DNA of 64,000 nt from JAYZQT01 sp964412235 (GCA_964412235.1 CAYPNT010000001.1:62001-126000), one strand, 5' to 3'. Counted from the stretch's first letter, positions 19,687 through 29,354 are shown. Made by a program: numbers and translations. The notes: generated by a model not told the origin, from the letters alone.

Positions 19687-21027
19687 ATGATCCGATATAC
19701 CATCTTTATGGTTGTTTCGTTATCGGTGGTCGTCGCAGTTTCGATTTGGTTTAGCGATCGCCCGGGACAGGTCTCCATAGAATGGCAGGGGTGGTTGATC
19801 CAATTGTCCGTTGCCAAATTCGTATTAGCTTGTTTGATTGCGTTTGTGGGGTTTTTTATATTTTTTAGACTAATACGATTGATTGTCGGGGTGCCCGGTA
19901 GGTTGCGAAATAGGAGGCAAAATTCTCGAAGAGAACGCGGGTACAGAGCGCTCACGCGCGGCATGGTGGCGGTCGCTGCCGGTGATCCTGATGAAGCCGG
20001 TCGCCAGGCGCGTCGTGCCGATGTTTTTCTGAATGAACCACCACTAACGATGCTGTTGTCTGCTCAGGCCGCGCAACTTAATGGAGACGAAGCAGCGGCT
20101 GAGAAATACTTCACCAATATGCTTAATCAACCTGAGACGGCATTTCTTGGTGTTCGTGGGCTCTTAATCCAGGCACAACGGAAAAAGGATCAGCCGGGGG
20201 TGATAAAATACATTGAACAAGCCTATCATTTGCAACCCAAGACGCCGTGGGTGCTGACAAACATGTTTGACCTTCAGGTTTCTCAGAGGAAATGGCAAGA
20301 GGCATTAGCGACCCTCGAATTATTAATTAAACACACAGATTTACCTATTGAGGATGCTCGTGAACGCCGTACACTTATTTTATTAGGCTGTAGCGGGGAA
20401 GCTGCCGACGCTAACAACGACCCATTAGCAGTTCGCTACGCAAAGCGAGCCCTTTCAATTAGCCCTGATTTCCTACCCGCGGCAATTATTGCAGCGAATT
20501 TGATGTTACGGACAGAAAAATCGGGTCAGGCAGCGCGGGTTATTGCCAAAGTTTGGAAAATTTCGCCACACCCTGACTTGGCAAAACTTTATTCTAGAGC
20601 TGCTGACGCTAACAAGCCACTCCAGAAAGTGAAGCGATTAGAGCGCCTAATAGAATTAAGCCCCAATAATGTAGAGAGTCATCTCGCGTTCGCGGAGGCA
20701 GCGCTTGATGCAGAGCTTTGGGGGGAAGCCAGAGCTCATCTGGAAACGGCTATAGAAATTAACGCGACTGTTCGGGTGTATCGACTACTTGCTGACCTAG
20801 AGGAACGTTCCGGGGCTGGTTCTGATGCCGCCAGCAAATGGTTGCTCAGGGCTGGCACAGCTGTGCCTGACCAAGCTTGGGTTTGTAGTGGTTGTGCCGC
20901 TGTTTGGAACTCTTGGTTACCAATTTGTAATAACTGTGATGAATTGGGAAAGGTCGGTTGGCACACGCCAGGTATTATCGCAGATCAATCGATCAAATCG
21001 GACACCGTGGAATTGGGGCATAATTAA
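19687..21027 (+). CDS. HemY-like membrane protein with TPR domain and zinc ribbon
   Basis: A 446-residue protein of the HemY_N family (unrelated to protoporphyrinogen oxidase HemY). Two hydrophobic segments (about 3-20 and 36-62) anchor it; the rest is TPR-like alpha helices (RRADVFLNEPPLTMLLSAQAA, PKTPWVLTNMFDLQ, PHPDLAKLYSRAAD). The C-terminus has a zinc ribbon, C400-x2-C403 and C414-x2-C417, in WVCSGC and ICNNC, a feature typical of the alphaproteobacterial version. The exact role is unknown; its position after hemC and hemD in proteobacteria suggests organising heme or envelope functions. It starts three bases after the preceding stop, so it is in one operon with hemC and the fusion gene. 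Confidence 0.87.
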   Translation: MIRYTIFMVVSLSVVVAVSIWFSDRPGQVSIEWQGWLIQLSVAKFVLACLIAFVGFFIFFRLIRLIVGVPGRLRNRRQNSRRERGYRALTRGMVAVAAGDPDEAGRQARRADVFLNEPPLTMLLSAQAAQLNGDEAAAEKYFTNMLNQPETAFLGVRGLLIQAQRKKDQPGVIKYIEQAYHLQPKTPWVLTNMFDLQVSQRKWQEALATLELLIKHTDLPIEDARERRTLILLGCSGEAADANNDPLAVRYAKRALSISPDFLPAAIIAANLMLRTEKSGQAARVIAKVWKISPHPDLAKLYSRAADANKPLQKVKRLERLIELSPNNVESHLAFAEAALDAELWGEARAHLETAIEINATVRVYRLLADLEERSGAGSDAASKWLLRAGTAVPDQAWVCSGCAAVWNSWLPICNNCDELGKVGWHTPGIIADQSIKSDTVELGHN

Positions 21028-21224
21028 CTATCAAGGACCTTACAGGTAAACATAGCGGAGCTTCGTGGCAGTCTTGGCAGTGGCTGATAACGTACCTGCT
21101 CAATTGGTTTATTTAAATTCTTCAAAACCCACAACCATCCCTCTCCTCCTTTTGATTGAGGCGAATCGGGGTCTGTTGTTTGGTTGTAAGTTTCTTTTAC
21201 TCCTTCTGAGATTATTCAATTTCG

Positions 21225-21258
21225 AACCTCATTGTATCAGGATGAACCAAATGAGGTT
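21225..21258 (+). terminator. Possible terminator after the hemC-hemY operon
   Basis: AACCTCATT (21225-21233) and AATGAGGTT (21250-21258) form a perfect 9-bp stem with a 16-base loop, followed by only two further T residues. The long loop and short T tract make it weak. It lies about 200 bases after the hemY stop and about 95 before the tRNA gene. The 324 bases from 21028 to 21351 hold no convincing gene. Confidence 0.35.
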
Positions 21259-21351
21259 TTGATAGTGTAAAAAATCAAAAAATCCCAGATGGAGTAATTG
21301 CGAGAAAATCGATAGATTGGTAGGACTTACAATACTACAAGAATTCCTATG

Positions 21352-21427
21352 GCCGCCTTAGCTCAGTTGGTAGAGCATCGCATTCGTAATGCGGGGGTCG
21401 CGTGTTCGAGTCACGCAGGCGGCACCA
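21352..21427 (+). tRNA. tRNA-Thr (anticodon CGT)
   Basis: A complete 76-base cloverleaf. The acceptor stem GCCGCCT pairs with AGGCGGC (21117-offset positions 21417-21423), then discriminator A and encoded CCA. D arm GCTC/GAGC, anticodon stem 78-82 with 90-94 of the 213xx block, loop TTCGTAA giving anticodon CGT (21385-21387), which reads ACG threonine codons. T arm GCGTG/CACGC with loop TTCGAGT. All stems pair apart from one G-T at the top of the anticodon stem. It stands alone between the hemC operon and the minus-strand catabolic genes. Confidence 0.97.
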
Positions 21428-21443
21428 TCTGTGTACATATACT

Positions 21444-21509
21444 GTTTCCGCAACATTGGTGGTTGCTAGACATTTTAACTCCTTATTGTAATTTGCTATC
21501 TCCGGAAAC
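21444..21509. repeat. Nested inverted repeats just after the tRNA gene
   Basis: GTTTCCG (21444-21450) is repeated inverted as CGGAAAC (21503-21509), enclosing a smaller hairpin GCAAC (21450-21454) / GTTGC (21462-21466). The small hairpin is followed by TAGACATTTT and could end tRNA transcription; the larger arms may be chance. Nothing else is seen in the 206 bases between the tRNA and the next gene. Confidence 0.3.
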
Positions 21510-21633
21510 GAGTGGTAGTTGCACCTATAAGTCTATGGGCTCCTTAGGCGTTTCGATGTCGTTTTCGAACTAAAACCTTTATTAAATCTGTGTGATATAC
21601 GGCATTAAGGCAGCGGTATTTAGCGCTGTTTTA

Positions 21634-22668
21634 TCATGCGCCAATTTCGCGATTAACGAGTGCTGTCCCGGCGGCTAGTGCCTTCATCTTGCCTTCGGCT
21701 GCAAAACGACTACGAGGTACCATTCCACAATCGGTGCATGCGATAAGTTTTTCGGGATCAACGTGGCGTAAAACACTGCGAATCCTTTCGGCGACGAGAA
21801 CAGGAGATTCTACTTCTTCGGTCCCAACGTCGATTACACCAACCATGACTTCTTTGTCCGATAGACAGTCTAATACACTAAGTTGTATTTGTGACGCTGC
21901 ACATTCTACAGAAATCTGATCGATAGAACTTTGGGCAAGAAGCGGTAGAGTGGTGTTATAATGTCCCCAATCGGTGTTCGCATTTTTCCAAAGAAGAACT
22001 TGCTCAATACCGTACCCGTAGCAGATGTGCACTGCTTTCTTCGCGGTCACCCTGTCAAAAGCTAGTTCGAGCAGTTCCAGCCCCCAGTCTTTTACTTCGT
22101 CCACGTATATATTGAAGCATGGCTCATCAATCTGAATGATATCTGCGCCAGCCTCCGATAGAGCTCGGACCTCCATGTTTAAGAAGCGTGCGTACGCGGC
22201 AGCAAAATCGGCATCAGTTCGTCCCCCAATTTCGTCATAAACGCTGTCTGCCACAGTCATCGGCCCCGGCAAAGTAACCTTCACCGGGTGGTCAGTTCGA
22301 GCTTTCATAAACCTCAGGGCATCCAAAAAAACAGGTTTGGACCAACACCAGTCCTCGAGGAGGCGCGGCGCAGGGGTTTCCGATAAATATCGTTGACCCC
22401 TACTTTGCTTTGTGGCCGGGTTATCAAAATCAACAAGACCTATATGCTCTATAAAGCCCCAGATATAATGGCGCCGGCGTTGTTCGCCATCACAGACAAT
22501 ATCTAGACCCGCATTTTCCTGCCTGGAGAGCCAAAGTGTAACCGCGTCGTTTTGTCCGGTAATAAGAGCCTGTCCCTGTTGTTTCCATGGGGCCCTCAGC
22601 TTTCCCTGCTCAGCCAACCAAATTGGCTTTGGAAGACTTCCAACAATAGACGAGCGAATTTTACCCAT
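21634..22668 (-). CDS. MetE-core-like methyltransferase (cobalamin-independent methionine synthase family)
   Basis: 344 residues that align only with the C-terminal catalytic barrel of MetE; the N-terminal half of classical MetE is absent. The zinc ligands are all present: His214 and Cys216 in VHICYG, Glu255 in SVECAA and Cys314 in CTDCGM. IDEP (180-183) is the substrate-binding IDEPA motif and DGEQRRRHY matches the conserved DGEx(R/Q)R segment. Core-MetE proteins move a methyl group to homocysteine or a related thiol, but the methyl donor in such short forms is uncertain. It precedes no methionine gene; the MFS gene at 22686 ends the preceding transcript side on the same strand with a 17-base gap, so the two are likely cotranscribed. 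Confidence 0.8.
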   Translation of the reverse strand: MGKIRSSIVGSLPKPIWLAEQGKLRAPWKQQGQALITGQNDAVTLWLSRQENAGLDIVCDGEQRRRHYIWGFIEHIGLVDFDNPATKQSRGQRYLSETPAPRLLEDWCWSKPVFLDALRFMKARTDHPVKVTLPGPMTVADSVYDEIGGRTDADFAAAYARFLNMEVRALSEAGADIIQIDEPCFNIYVDEVKDWGLELLELAFDRVTAKKAVHICYGYGIEQVLLWKNANTDWGHYNTTLPLLAQSSIDQISVECAASQIQLSVLDCLSDKEVMVGVIDVGTEEVESPVLVAERIRSVLRHVDPEKLIACTDCGMVPRSRFAAEGKMKALAAGTALVNREIGA

Positions 22669-22685
22669 AGCTACATTTCATCCTG

Positions 22686-23879
22686 TTAATATTTAGTGTT
22701 AATTACCGACCTAAGGAGCATAAGGCTCACAAGAATGGGAATGACGCCGAGACTAACAAATGCCACTCGATAGCTTGAAAATAACTCGAGGATCAGGCCA
22801 AGAAGTCCTGGGAGGACCATCATCCCCAAACAAGCAAAAAAGACAACGCCTCCCGTAACAACACCAACTAATCCCGCGGGTGAAATTCTGGCTATTTCCG
22901 CTAATAAAACGCCTTGATAGCCTATACCTGTTAGACCGAAAGCAAACGCAACTGCGAATACAACGTGTGTATCCCATGCGGGCGTTATCGTTCCTATTAT
23001 CATACAGGTAACTCCCATGACCGCGCCTAGGGCGGCAAGCAGGGTTAACGGTCTAATATAACGAGTACTTACCCATCCCCATAGAATTCTACCAAATATT
23101 CCAGCTGCCATAGATATTGAAAATGCTACACCTGCCTCAGAGAGTGACCACTCTGTTTCTATTGCTAAAAACGATACAAAAAATGCTGCAAACACCATCT
23201 GTATCCCTGTAAAAGAAAAGAGGCTAATTGCTAATAAGGGAACCCCGGGAGTTTTGAGAACAGTGTTAAGGGTTTTACGAACGTCGCTTATTTGAAATTC
23301 ACGGTTTTTTTCTCGATCGGAGTCGAATTCCGCTCGAAGTGGTTGAAGTAAAACGGTAAGGATGATTACCATCAGCGCCGTCACAAAAATGGCACCTTGC
23401 CAGCCAAACGAAGAAACGCATACGGGTAACAAAGAGCCGGCAAGGATGCCTCCTAACGGCACACCGGTTTGCTTAATAGAAAACATTAACGGAGCGTTAG
23501 CGGGTTTCGCATATCTGGTGAGAATCTGCGAGCTCGCGGGTGTAGCGGGACCCAATCCCAGACCTATAATAATCGCGCCAAAAACGAAAAGTAACAAAGA
23601 GCTTGATAGACTCAGTAGAAGACCAAGGCTAATAACCAATAAGCATACTTGGCTAAGACGTAATGCTCCGTACCGAAGTAGAAAACCGCCACCGATCAGA
23701 GATGAGATTGATGCACCCCCATATAGAAAGGCAGTGTAAAGCCCAACTAAGCTTGGGTTAAGCCCGGTCTCGGCGGCAATGGGGGGCGCTAGAAGTGGAA
23801 CTGTCAGGCTGCTCATGGTTGAAAGTGCCTGTTGCAGCGTCATAGCCGCTACCGCGGTATATATTATTGGTCCTTTCAC
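22686..23879 (-). CDS. MFS transporter
   Basis: A 397-residue membrane protein with about 12 hydrophobic segments. It has typical MFS features: a first helix followed by ETGLNPSLVGLYTAF, a loop 2-3 GGGFLLRYGALR and a loop 8-9 GRILWGWVSTRY. The closest general type is the oxalate/formate-like or CynX-like carriers of organic anions; no specificity can be deduced. It sits between an arylformamidase-like hydrolase (upstream, 25 bases) and the MetE-core gene, so it may import a substrate of this catabolic gene group. Confidence 0.8.
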   Translation of the reverse strand: MKGPIIYTAVAAMTLQQALSTMSSLTVPLLAPPIAAETGLNPSLVGLYTAFLYGGASISSLIGGGFLLRYGALRLSQVCLLVISLGLLLSLSSSLLLFVFGAIIIGLGLGPATPASSQILTRYAKPANAPLMFSIKQTGVPLGGILAGSLLPVCVSSFGWQGAIFVTALMVIILTVLLQPLRAEFDSDREKNREFQISDVRKTLNTVLKTPGVPLLAISLFSFTGIQMVFAAFFVSFLAIETEWSLSEAGVAFSISMAAGIFGRILWGWVSTRYIRPLTLLAALGAVMGVTCMIIGTITPAWDTHVVFAVAFAFGLTGIGYQGVLLAEIARISPAGLVGVVTGGVVFFACLGMMVLPGLLGLILELFSSYRVAFVSLGVIPILVSLMLLRSVINTKY

Positions 23880-23904
23880 GGATTTATTTGTTTTGCGCCT
23901 TTGG

Positions 23905-24762
23905 TCAGCGGGAGATCAGCTCCAAAACCTTGGAGCCAAGTAAACTTTTCTCATCACACAGGTCAAACACAATGTCGAAGTGATTGCGGGCGGGATGTTC
24001 AAAAATATCAACACTCCATCCGCTTTCTGTCCATGCATCGGCAAAAAGGTGGGTCTGGCGTTTGAACTCTGAAGTTTCCGTGGCACCATAAGACATTATT
24101 AAGGGGCATCCATTATTCGGCAGGTGATGCAACGGGCTATTGCGATGAGCTTCAGCTTTATCCATGCCGGCCCAATCATTAACATTTGAGAGTTGCACAG
24201 GTTCAAGATCGTAGAGACCATTTAAGGGAATTGCTCCCTTGATCGTATCTTCCGGGATTCCATGGGCTTCATGCCAGCCTCCGGCTACCATCATCCCCGT
24301 GAGGTGCCCGCCTGCCGAGGAACCGCACACGAAAATGCGGTTGGGGTCGCCGCCAAAACTGTGCGCGTTCTGTTGTGTCCAGGCGACCGCATCCCGGCAT
24401 TGGCGGACGATCGTGTCAATTGATGCACCGGGCGTGAGGGAGTAATTTACCGTGACCGTTGCAATACCATTTTGCGCTAGACAGGGGGCCATAAAGCCCG
24501 ATTCCTTTTGGCTCAGCATTCTCCAATATCCACCATGAATATATATAAGCACCGGTGCGTTTGTCCCGGCCGGAAAAATATCAACTACTTCATCCTGGTG
24601 ACTCCCGTATGCCACATTTTCCTTGCACTCGAGGGTTTCGCGGGCGACAGCACTCTGGCGAGCATATTCGGCGATAAATGGGTCAATATCGGGGACCGTG
24701 TCTCGTGCGCTATATTCTCGGTTCAACGTTTCCTGGTCAAAATTATTGTATATGTGGGTCAT
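23905..24762 (-). CDS. Alpha/beta hydrolase, arylformamidase (kynurenine formamidase)-like
   Basis: 285 residues of the esterase/lipase fold. The oxyanion motif IHGGYW (HGGxW) is the signature of BNA7-type N-formylkynurenine formamidases and the related BD-FAE group. The nucleophile is in CGSSAGGH, and the base histidine lies in ARNHFDIVFDL. The N-terminal part (NREYSARDTVPD) also resembles that group. The reaction could be hydrolysis of an aryl formamide or a small ester; no tryptophan-catabolism gene is nearby, so the substrate is open. It lies 9 bases from the stop of the enoyl-CoA hydratase gene at 24772, thus in the same transcript. Confidence 0.78.
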   Translation of the reverse strand: MTHIYNNFDQETLNREYSARDTVPDIDPFIAEYARQSAVARETLECKENVAYGSHQDEVVDIFPAGTNAPVLIYIHGGYWRMLSQKESGFMAPCLAQNGIATVTVNYSLTPGASIDTIVRQCRDAVAWTQQNAHSFGGDPNRIFVCGSSAGGHLTGMMVAGGWHEAHGIPEDTIKGAIPLNGLYDLEPVQLSNVNDWAGMDKAEAHRNSPLHHLPNNGCPLIMSYGATETSEFKRQTHLFADAWTESGWSVDIFEHPARNHFDIVFDLCDEKSLLGSKVLELISR

Positions 24763-24771
24763 CCGTTTGTC

Positions 24772-25581
24772 CTATAGGTCAGAGTTAGGGTCAAAGTTTG
24801 GCCGGCGTTTTTCTTTTAAGCTTAGCAACCCTTCTTTTGCTTCCGGGCCTGAAAAACCAAGAAACTCCAGTGCTAAGGAAGTATCAAAATTTGGGCCCAT
24901 CATTCGTAACCAGTTGTTAAGTGCATATTTTGTAAACCGGATCGCAGATGGAGCGCCGCGAGCTAGTTTGTCTGCTATCTTTAACGCTGTGGCCTCCAAT
25001 TCATTTTGGTCGACGCACATCGAGACAAGGCCTATACGTTCCGCTTCTTCTCCTGATATTGGCTCGCATAGCAGCAAATAATATTTTGCCTTTGCCATAC
25101 CGCAAAGAAGAGGCCAAATAATAGCGGCATGGTCTCCGGCAGCAACGCCGAGGCGGGTATGACCATCAATAATCCGAGCATCTTTTGCGGCAATCGATAT
25201 ATCTGCCATGAGCCCCGCCACTAGTCCCGCTCCAACAGCTGGCCCGTGGATAGCGCTTACAATGGGTTTGGAGCAGTTAATAACGTTGTAAACAAGGTCT
25301 CGCGCTTCCTTCCAAACCCGGGTCCGTGCCTCAAAATTATCGATCATTTCATCAATCATATCGAAATCACCGCCCGCGGAAAATGCGTCACCCGCGCCTC
25401 TTAGTATGGCAACTGAGATCTTTGGGTCTGCTTCAACGTCTTTCCAAATTCGCCCTAGTTCGTCATGCATTATTTTGTCTGCTGCGTTGAGCTTGCCTGG
25501 CACGTCCATTGTAATTCGTAGCACTCTATCCGAGGGGAAATCGAACTTGAGACGTTCATATTTGGTATATGGGTCACTCAT
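24772..25581 (-). CDS. Enoyl-CoA hydratase/isomerase family protein
   Basis: A crotonase-fold protein of 269 residues. The first oxyanion-hole segment is [13 protein letters not shown] and the second is [18 protein letters not shown], both intact. One glutamate of the hydratase pair is not evident at its usual place after GPAVGAG, where LVAGLMAD is read, so it may be an isomerase, hydrolase or ring-cleaving member rather than a simple hydratase. It is the first gene of the minus-strand run down to the MetE-core gene and is preceded by a 260-base spacer rich in inverted repeats. Confidence 0.83.
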   Translation of the reverse strand: MSDPYTKYERLKFDFPSDRVLRITMDVPGKLNAADKIMHDELGRIWKDVEADPKISVAILRGAGDAFSAGGDFDMIDEMIDNFEARTRVWKEARDLVYNVINCSKPIVSAIHGPAVGAGLVAGLMADISIAAKDARIIDGHTRLGVAAGDHAAIIWPLLCGMAKAKYYLLLCEPISGEEAERIGLVSMCVDQNELEATALKIADKLARGAPSAIRFTKYALNNWLRMMGPNFDTSLALEFLGFSGPEAKEGLLSLKEKRRPNFDPNSDL

Positions 25582-25642
25582 ATTGTTTTCCGATCATGCT
25601 AATAATATTAATGCAGGTATTGTCTTTATATTACATTAATTG

Positions 25643-25679
25643 ATATCGAAAGGGCATTTCATACCTACTGTTTCGATAT
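25643..25679. promoter_or_regulatory. Inverted repeat, possible operator upstream of the enoyl-CoA hydratase gene
   Basis: ATATCGAAA (25643-25651) and TTTCGATAT (25671-25679) are perfect 9-bp inverted arms separated by 19 bases. They lie 62-98 bases upstream of the minus-strand start at 25581, a position suited to an operator or a leader hairpin. There is no regulator gene adjacent and no T tract. The function is inferred from position only. Confidence 0.35.
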
Positions 25680-25702
25680 TATCTCTATAATCACTATCCA
25701 TT

Positions 25703-25721
25703 AGGACATATACTATGTCCT
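25703..25721. promoter_or_regulatory. Short palindrome, possible regulator-binding site or hairpin
   Basis: AGGACATA (25703-25710), centre TAC, TATGTCCT (25714-25721): 8-bp perfect arms with a 3-base centre, followed on the plus strand by TTTATTT. Such a compact near-palindrome of 19 bases fits a dimeric regulator site. The surrounding 260-base spacer (25582-25841) is AT-rich and has no gene. Confidence 0.35.
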
Positions 25722-25841
25722 TTATTTGCTAATTTTTTAATTATCACTCCCTTTTTTGTTATATATTGAGTAATAGAGACAGAATAGCTGTTCTATCTAT
25801 TCGGTGCCGTACCAAAGTCCATTTTTTAACCGTTTTGTCTA

Positions 25842-26729
25842 TTAACATGCAATGATCCGAGGATCCGCGGCCAGGTTTGCCTGATTTCTATAACGTTCAA
25901 CAAATTGCCCAGCGACGCGATTGAATTCTACCGGGTGCTCGAGGTTGCTTAAGTGACCCACATCAAACATAAGATGGTATTCGGCTTGCTTTACTTTTTC
26001 CGCTATTGCTTTTGTGACGTCCGGCGGGGTTAAAGGATCAAACTCACCCCCAATCACCAAGGTGGGAACCGTTATTTCCTGTAATACGTGTTCCCGGTCG
26101 AAGGTCGTTGTCGCCTCCACGGTTTTTAAATAAGAATTCTTGTGGAGCCGGGACATAGCCTTAATCCCACGAAGTTTTGCCTCGCCGGATGCTCGTGGGC
26201 CCACTAGCTTGCCAATTACCAGGGGAGCCAGCTGAGCGGGTTCCATGCCATCCTCAACGAGCGGCTTACTTCGTGATTCGACGAACTTGCGTTGGTCTGC
26301 TTCTGAAAAAGATTTGAAACGAGTATGCACACCAGCAAGGGTCAGTGTTGCAAATCTATGTGGATAGTGCGCATAGAACTCTAGGGCAATTCGGCCACCC
26401 ATCGAAGTACCAACAACATGTGCTTTGTTGACTGCAAACGCCCCTATAACTCTCTCAAGATCGTTTGCTATATCTGTAAAAGAGAGCGGGCCATCGTAAT
26501 CGTCACTATCGCCATAACCACGCGCGTCCCACGCCGCGGCGCAAAACCCCCTTTGCGCAAAATGGGAAAGCTGGGCCGACCATGTAGAACGGTCCCCACC
26601 AATGCCATGGAGAAAAATAACTAAAGGCCCTTCCCCCAAATATTCTACGGCAATTTTGGGGGTTTCGTTAATATGCAATACGTTCGCCCCTGCCGCGTAG
26701 GCCCTAAAATTGCTGTTTTGATCTCGCAT
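25842..26729 (-). CDS. Alpha/beta-fold hydrolase, 3-oxoadipate enol-lactonase-like
   Basis: 295 residues. The core resembles PcaD: FLHGIGGDRSTW (oxyanion), DARGYGDSD, the nucleophile elbow GTSMGG, the acid in GGEFDPLTP and the base in VGHLSNLEHP. PcaD hydrolyses 3-oxoadipate enol-lactone in the protocatechuate and catechol pathways. The divergent neighbour encodes a thiolase of the 3-oxoadipyl-CoA type, which fits that pathway, but no ring-cleaving dioxygenase of the pathway is close. The divergent spacer to the thiolase is about 130 bases. Confidence 0.78.
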   Translation of the reverse strand: MRDQNSNFRAYAAGANVLHINETPKIAVEYLGEGPLVIFLHGIGGDRSTWSAQLSHFAQRGFCAAAWDARGYGDSDDYDGPLSFTDIANDLERVIGAFAVNKAHVVGTSMGGRIALEFYAHYPHRFATLTLAGVHTRFKSFSEADQRKFVESRSKPLVEDGMEPAQLAPLVIGKLVGPRASGEAKLRGIKAMSRLHKNSYLKTVEATTTFDREHVLQEITVPTLVIGGEFDPLTPPDVTKAIAEKVKQAEYHLMFDVGHLSNLEHPVEFNRVAGQFVERYRNQANLAADPRIIAC

Positions 26730-26857
26730 GGTTGAAGCATGCTGAATTTTCTTCGGTGATCAAGGTAATATTCTCTGTATTAATTTCTTACGCGAGTACT
26801 TGCCCCAAGGCATGCCATCGACAACAATATGTATTCTGAAATGTGAAGGAAATGACA

Positions 26858-28063
26858 ATGTCAGAGGCGTTTATTTGTGATGCAGTTCGTACACCTATCG
26901 GTCGATATGGTGGTAGCCTTAGCCGTGTTCGTACTGACGATTTAGGTGCCGTCCCTATTAAAGCCCTGATGGATCGAAACAAAACGGTTGATTGGGAGCA
27001 GGTCGACGACGTTTATTATGGTAGTGCCAACCAAGCCGGCGAAGACAACCGTAATGTTGCTCGGATGGCGGGATTGCTGGCAGGCTTACCTCTGGAAGTT
27101 GGAGGGGCTACGGTGAACCGCCTGTGTGGCTCAGGTATGGAGGCAACGGCCCAGGGCGCGAGGGCCATTCGAGTGGAAGAGGCGGACATGGTTATTTCTG
27201 GTGGTGTCGAAAGTATGTCACGCGCGCCTTTTGTCATGGCGAAAGCGGATACAGCATTCTCACGCAAATCAGAAGTATATGATACCACCATTGGGTGGCG
27301 CTTTGTTAACCCAAAGATGGAAGAGTTGTATGGTGTGGATGCGATGGGTGAAACCGCAGAAAACCTTGCGGCGGAGCGCCAGATCACCCGAGAGGATCAA
27401 GACAAGTTTGCAACTTGGTCCCAAAACAAAGCGGAAGCAGCCCAGAAAGAAGGAAAATTCGTAACTGAAATTATTCCTGTTGCAATCCCTCAGCGGCGTG
27501 GGGAACAGATCGTGGTTCAGGAAGATGAACACCCCCGTCATGGTACCACTATAGGTGATCTTGGAAAGCTGCGGGCAGCGTTTAAAAAAGATGGCAGTGT
27601 AACCGCAGGCAATTCTTCCGGTGTTAACGACGGTGCTGCCGCACTTTTATTAGCCAGTGAACGGGCGGCGACAAAGCATGGACTTACCCCCCGCGCGCGC
27701 GTTGTTGCTGTTTCGACGGCGGGAGTTCCGCCGCGGATTATGGGGATTGGTCCCGCGCCTGCCACTCGAAAGGTTATGGAAAAATCAGGCCTTAAGTTGG
27801 AGGATATGGACGTCCTAGAATTTAACGAAGCATTTGCTGCCCAGGCTCTGGCTTGTACACGGGAACTTGGCCTCGCAGATGACGACGAGCGTATTAATCC
27901 TAATGGTGGTGCTATTGCGCTTGGTCATCCTCTTGGGATGTCTGGCGCCCGACTTATAACAACCGCGCTAAATGAGCTGGAGCGGCGCAATGATAAATAT
28001 GCACTCTGTACGATGTGCATCGGGGTTGGCCAAGGTATCGCTAGCATAATAGAGCGAGTTTGA
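26858..28063 (+). CDS. Acetyl-CoA acyltransferase, 3-oxoadipyl-CoA thiolase-like
   Basis: A thiolase of 401 residues. The nucleophilic cysteine is in [23 protein letters not shown] is the conserved adjacent motif, and the acid/base histidine and cysteine are in [11 protein letters not shown] and [10 protein letters not shown]. The stretch around YDTTIGWRF and the 401-residue length are typical of PcaF/PaaJ (3-oxoadipyl-CoA thiolases) rather than PhaA, so the likely reaction is cleavage of 3-oxoadipyl-CoA to succinyl-CoA and acetyl-CoA. The ATG at 26858 follows GAAGGA by seven bases; GTG at 26843 and ATG at 26852 are alternatives. Confidence 0.88.
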   Translation: MSEAFICDAVRTPIGRYGGSLSRVRTDDLGAVPIKALMDRNKTVDWEQVDDVYYGSANQAGEDNRNVARMAGLLAGLPLEVGGATVNRLCGSGMEATAQGARAIRVEEADMVISGGVESMSRAPFVMAKADTAFSRKSEVYDTTIGWRFVNPKMEELYGVDAMGETAENLAAERQITREDQDKFATWSQNKAEAAQKEGKFVTEIIPVAIPQRRGEQIVVQEDEHPRHGTTIGDLGKLRAAFKKDGSVTAGNSSGVNDGAAALLLASERAATKHGLTPRARVVAVSTAGVPPRIMGIGPAPATRKVMEKSGLKLEDMDVLEFNEAFAAQALACTRELGLADDDERINPNGGAIALGHPLGMSGARLITTALNELERRNDKYALCTMCIGVGQGIASIIERV

Positions 28064-28126
28064 ATAAATAAATTTCTAAAATTTTAAAGGGTCAAAACGC
28101 GGTTTCACATTACAGCAGCAAAATCC

Positions 28127-29221
28127 TTAGATGTTTTGTTTCGTGCTCTCTTGGTCGGAAGGTCTTTTGTGTTTTTTCTCTAAACCAAATAAGCGCTCGG
28201 CGTTATCCCATGTAATTGCGTGATACGCTTCTTCTGAAATTGAGGTAAGTTTCTCCACCGTTTGTGCGACATTCATATGGGAATCGGGATGAGGGTAGTC
28301 TGTTCCAACTAGAAATTTGTCAACGCCGTATTTGCCAATGACTAATTCGAGGAGCGATTCATCTAACCCTACCGCATGATAAAACATGTCAAAATATTCA
28401 GTTGGTGGCCGTTTGTTCATCGGTCTACCCCGGATGTCAAAATTGTGGAATGCGAGTGGCGATTCAAATGTATCGGTAGTGTCTTGAAGGCGGTCTTCTA
28501 AAAACGGCAGAAAACTCACCCCAGCCTCCGCGAAAAGCAATTTCAAATTGGGAAACCGATCTAATAAACCAGAGTAAATCAAGCAAACGATCGCGTGCAT
28601 ATAATCGAACGGAAATCCAAGGCAATTTCGCAGTCGCCACCGGTTAAAACGTTCATGTCCAACTAGTTTCGTATCGGCGTCACCATGCACGGCGACTACA
28701 ACGTTAAGTCTTTCCGCCTCAGCAAACAAATCCCATAAAGGAAGGGCGTCGATGGGCCCGCCGTCTACGTTTGGGGAAATAACCATGCATCGCAATCCTA
28801 GGTTATCTACGCAGCGTTGCAACTCCGCTATCGCTTCATCTGGATGCTGCATCGGAACGCAAAAGGTTGACAGTAGCCGACCTCCCGAGTGCTGTTCTGC
28901 AGCCGCCATGCCGTCGTTATGATTCTCGACGAGAGCACGCGCGGCACCCACGTCTCCTATCTCATTATAAACGCCTGAATGATTAGGAAATAATAGCTGA
29001 CAATCAATGCCCAACTTTTCTAATGTTTTTAACCTGTGGTCTACATCGCACGTGAGTTCGACGGGAATAGAATGTGCAACACTAGGGTGATTGGAGCCCA
29101 GGAAACGCATTGTAGCGCCCGCTCCATCTGCAATAATGCGTGGGCGCATATGGCGAAACTCTCCCTCCATTGCATCATAAGTGTCTTTTGGTAGGAAATG
29201 TGCATCGGAATCAAAGAGCAT
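28127..29221 (-). CDS. Amidohydrolase family (ACMSD-like) protein
   Basis: A TIM-barrel metal hydrolase of 364 residues, amidohydrolase-2 type. The N-terminal metal site is DSDAHFLP in place of the common HxH, the second ligand is in VVAVHGDAD, and the C-terminal ligand is in VGTDYPHPD. Conserved family signs include FPNHSGVY, LKLLFAEAGVSFLPF and DNAERLFGL. Relatives are decarboxylases (ACMSD, gamma-resorcylate decarboxylase) or hydrolases of ring-fission products. No N-terminal HxH is present, which is seen in several subfamilies of unknown activity. It ends convergently 63 bases from the thiolase. Confidence 0.82.
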   Translation of the reverse strand: MLFDSDAHFLPKDTYDAMEGEFRHMRPRIIADGAGATMRFLGSNHPSVAHSIPVELTCDVDHRLKTLEKLGIDCQLLFPNHSGVYNEIGDVGAARALVENHNDGMAAAEQHSGGRLLSTFCVPMQHPDEAIAELQRCVDNLGLRCMVISPNVDGGPIDALPLWDLFAEAERLNVVVAVHGDADTKLVGHERFNRWRLRNCLGFPFDYMHAIVCLIYSGLLDRFPNLKLLFAEAGVSFLPFLEDRLQDTTDTFESPLAFHNFDIRGRPMNKRPPTEYFDMFYHAVGLDESLLELVIGKYGVDKFLVGTDYPHPDSHMNVAQTVEKLTSISEEAYHAITWDNAERLFGLEKKHKRPSDQESTKQNI

Positions 29222-29354
29222 GGTCCATCCTTTCGGCGATAATCAGCGGGGCAAGCTCCGTTTCACAACCCCCATCAGAGTGCAGACGTATCTTCCTATA
29301 TTGTGTGCCAACATACATAACGGTGGCGAATGTACTAATAAGGTAACTCATTAA

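Noticed and set aside
21065..21262. A 65-codon frame between the hemY gene and the tRNA
   Set aside because: No domain, no RBS, and it runs through a possible terminator hairpin.
21352..21427. tRNA-Thr as an integration site for a mobile element
   Set aside because: No second copy of the tRNA 3' end and no integrase or phage gene was seen nearby.
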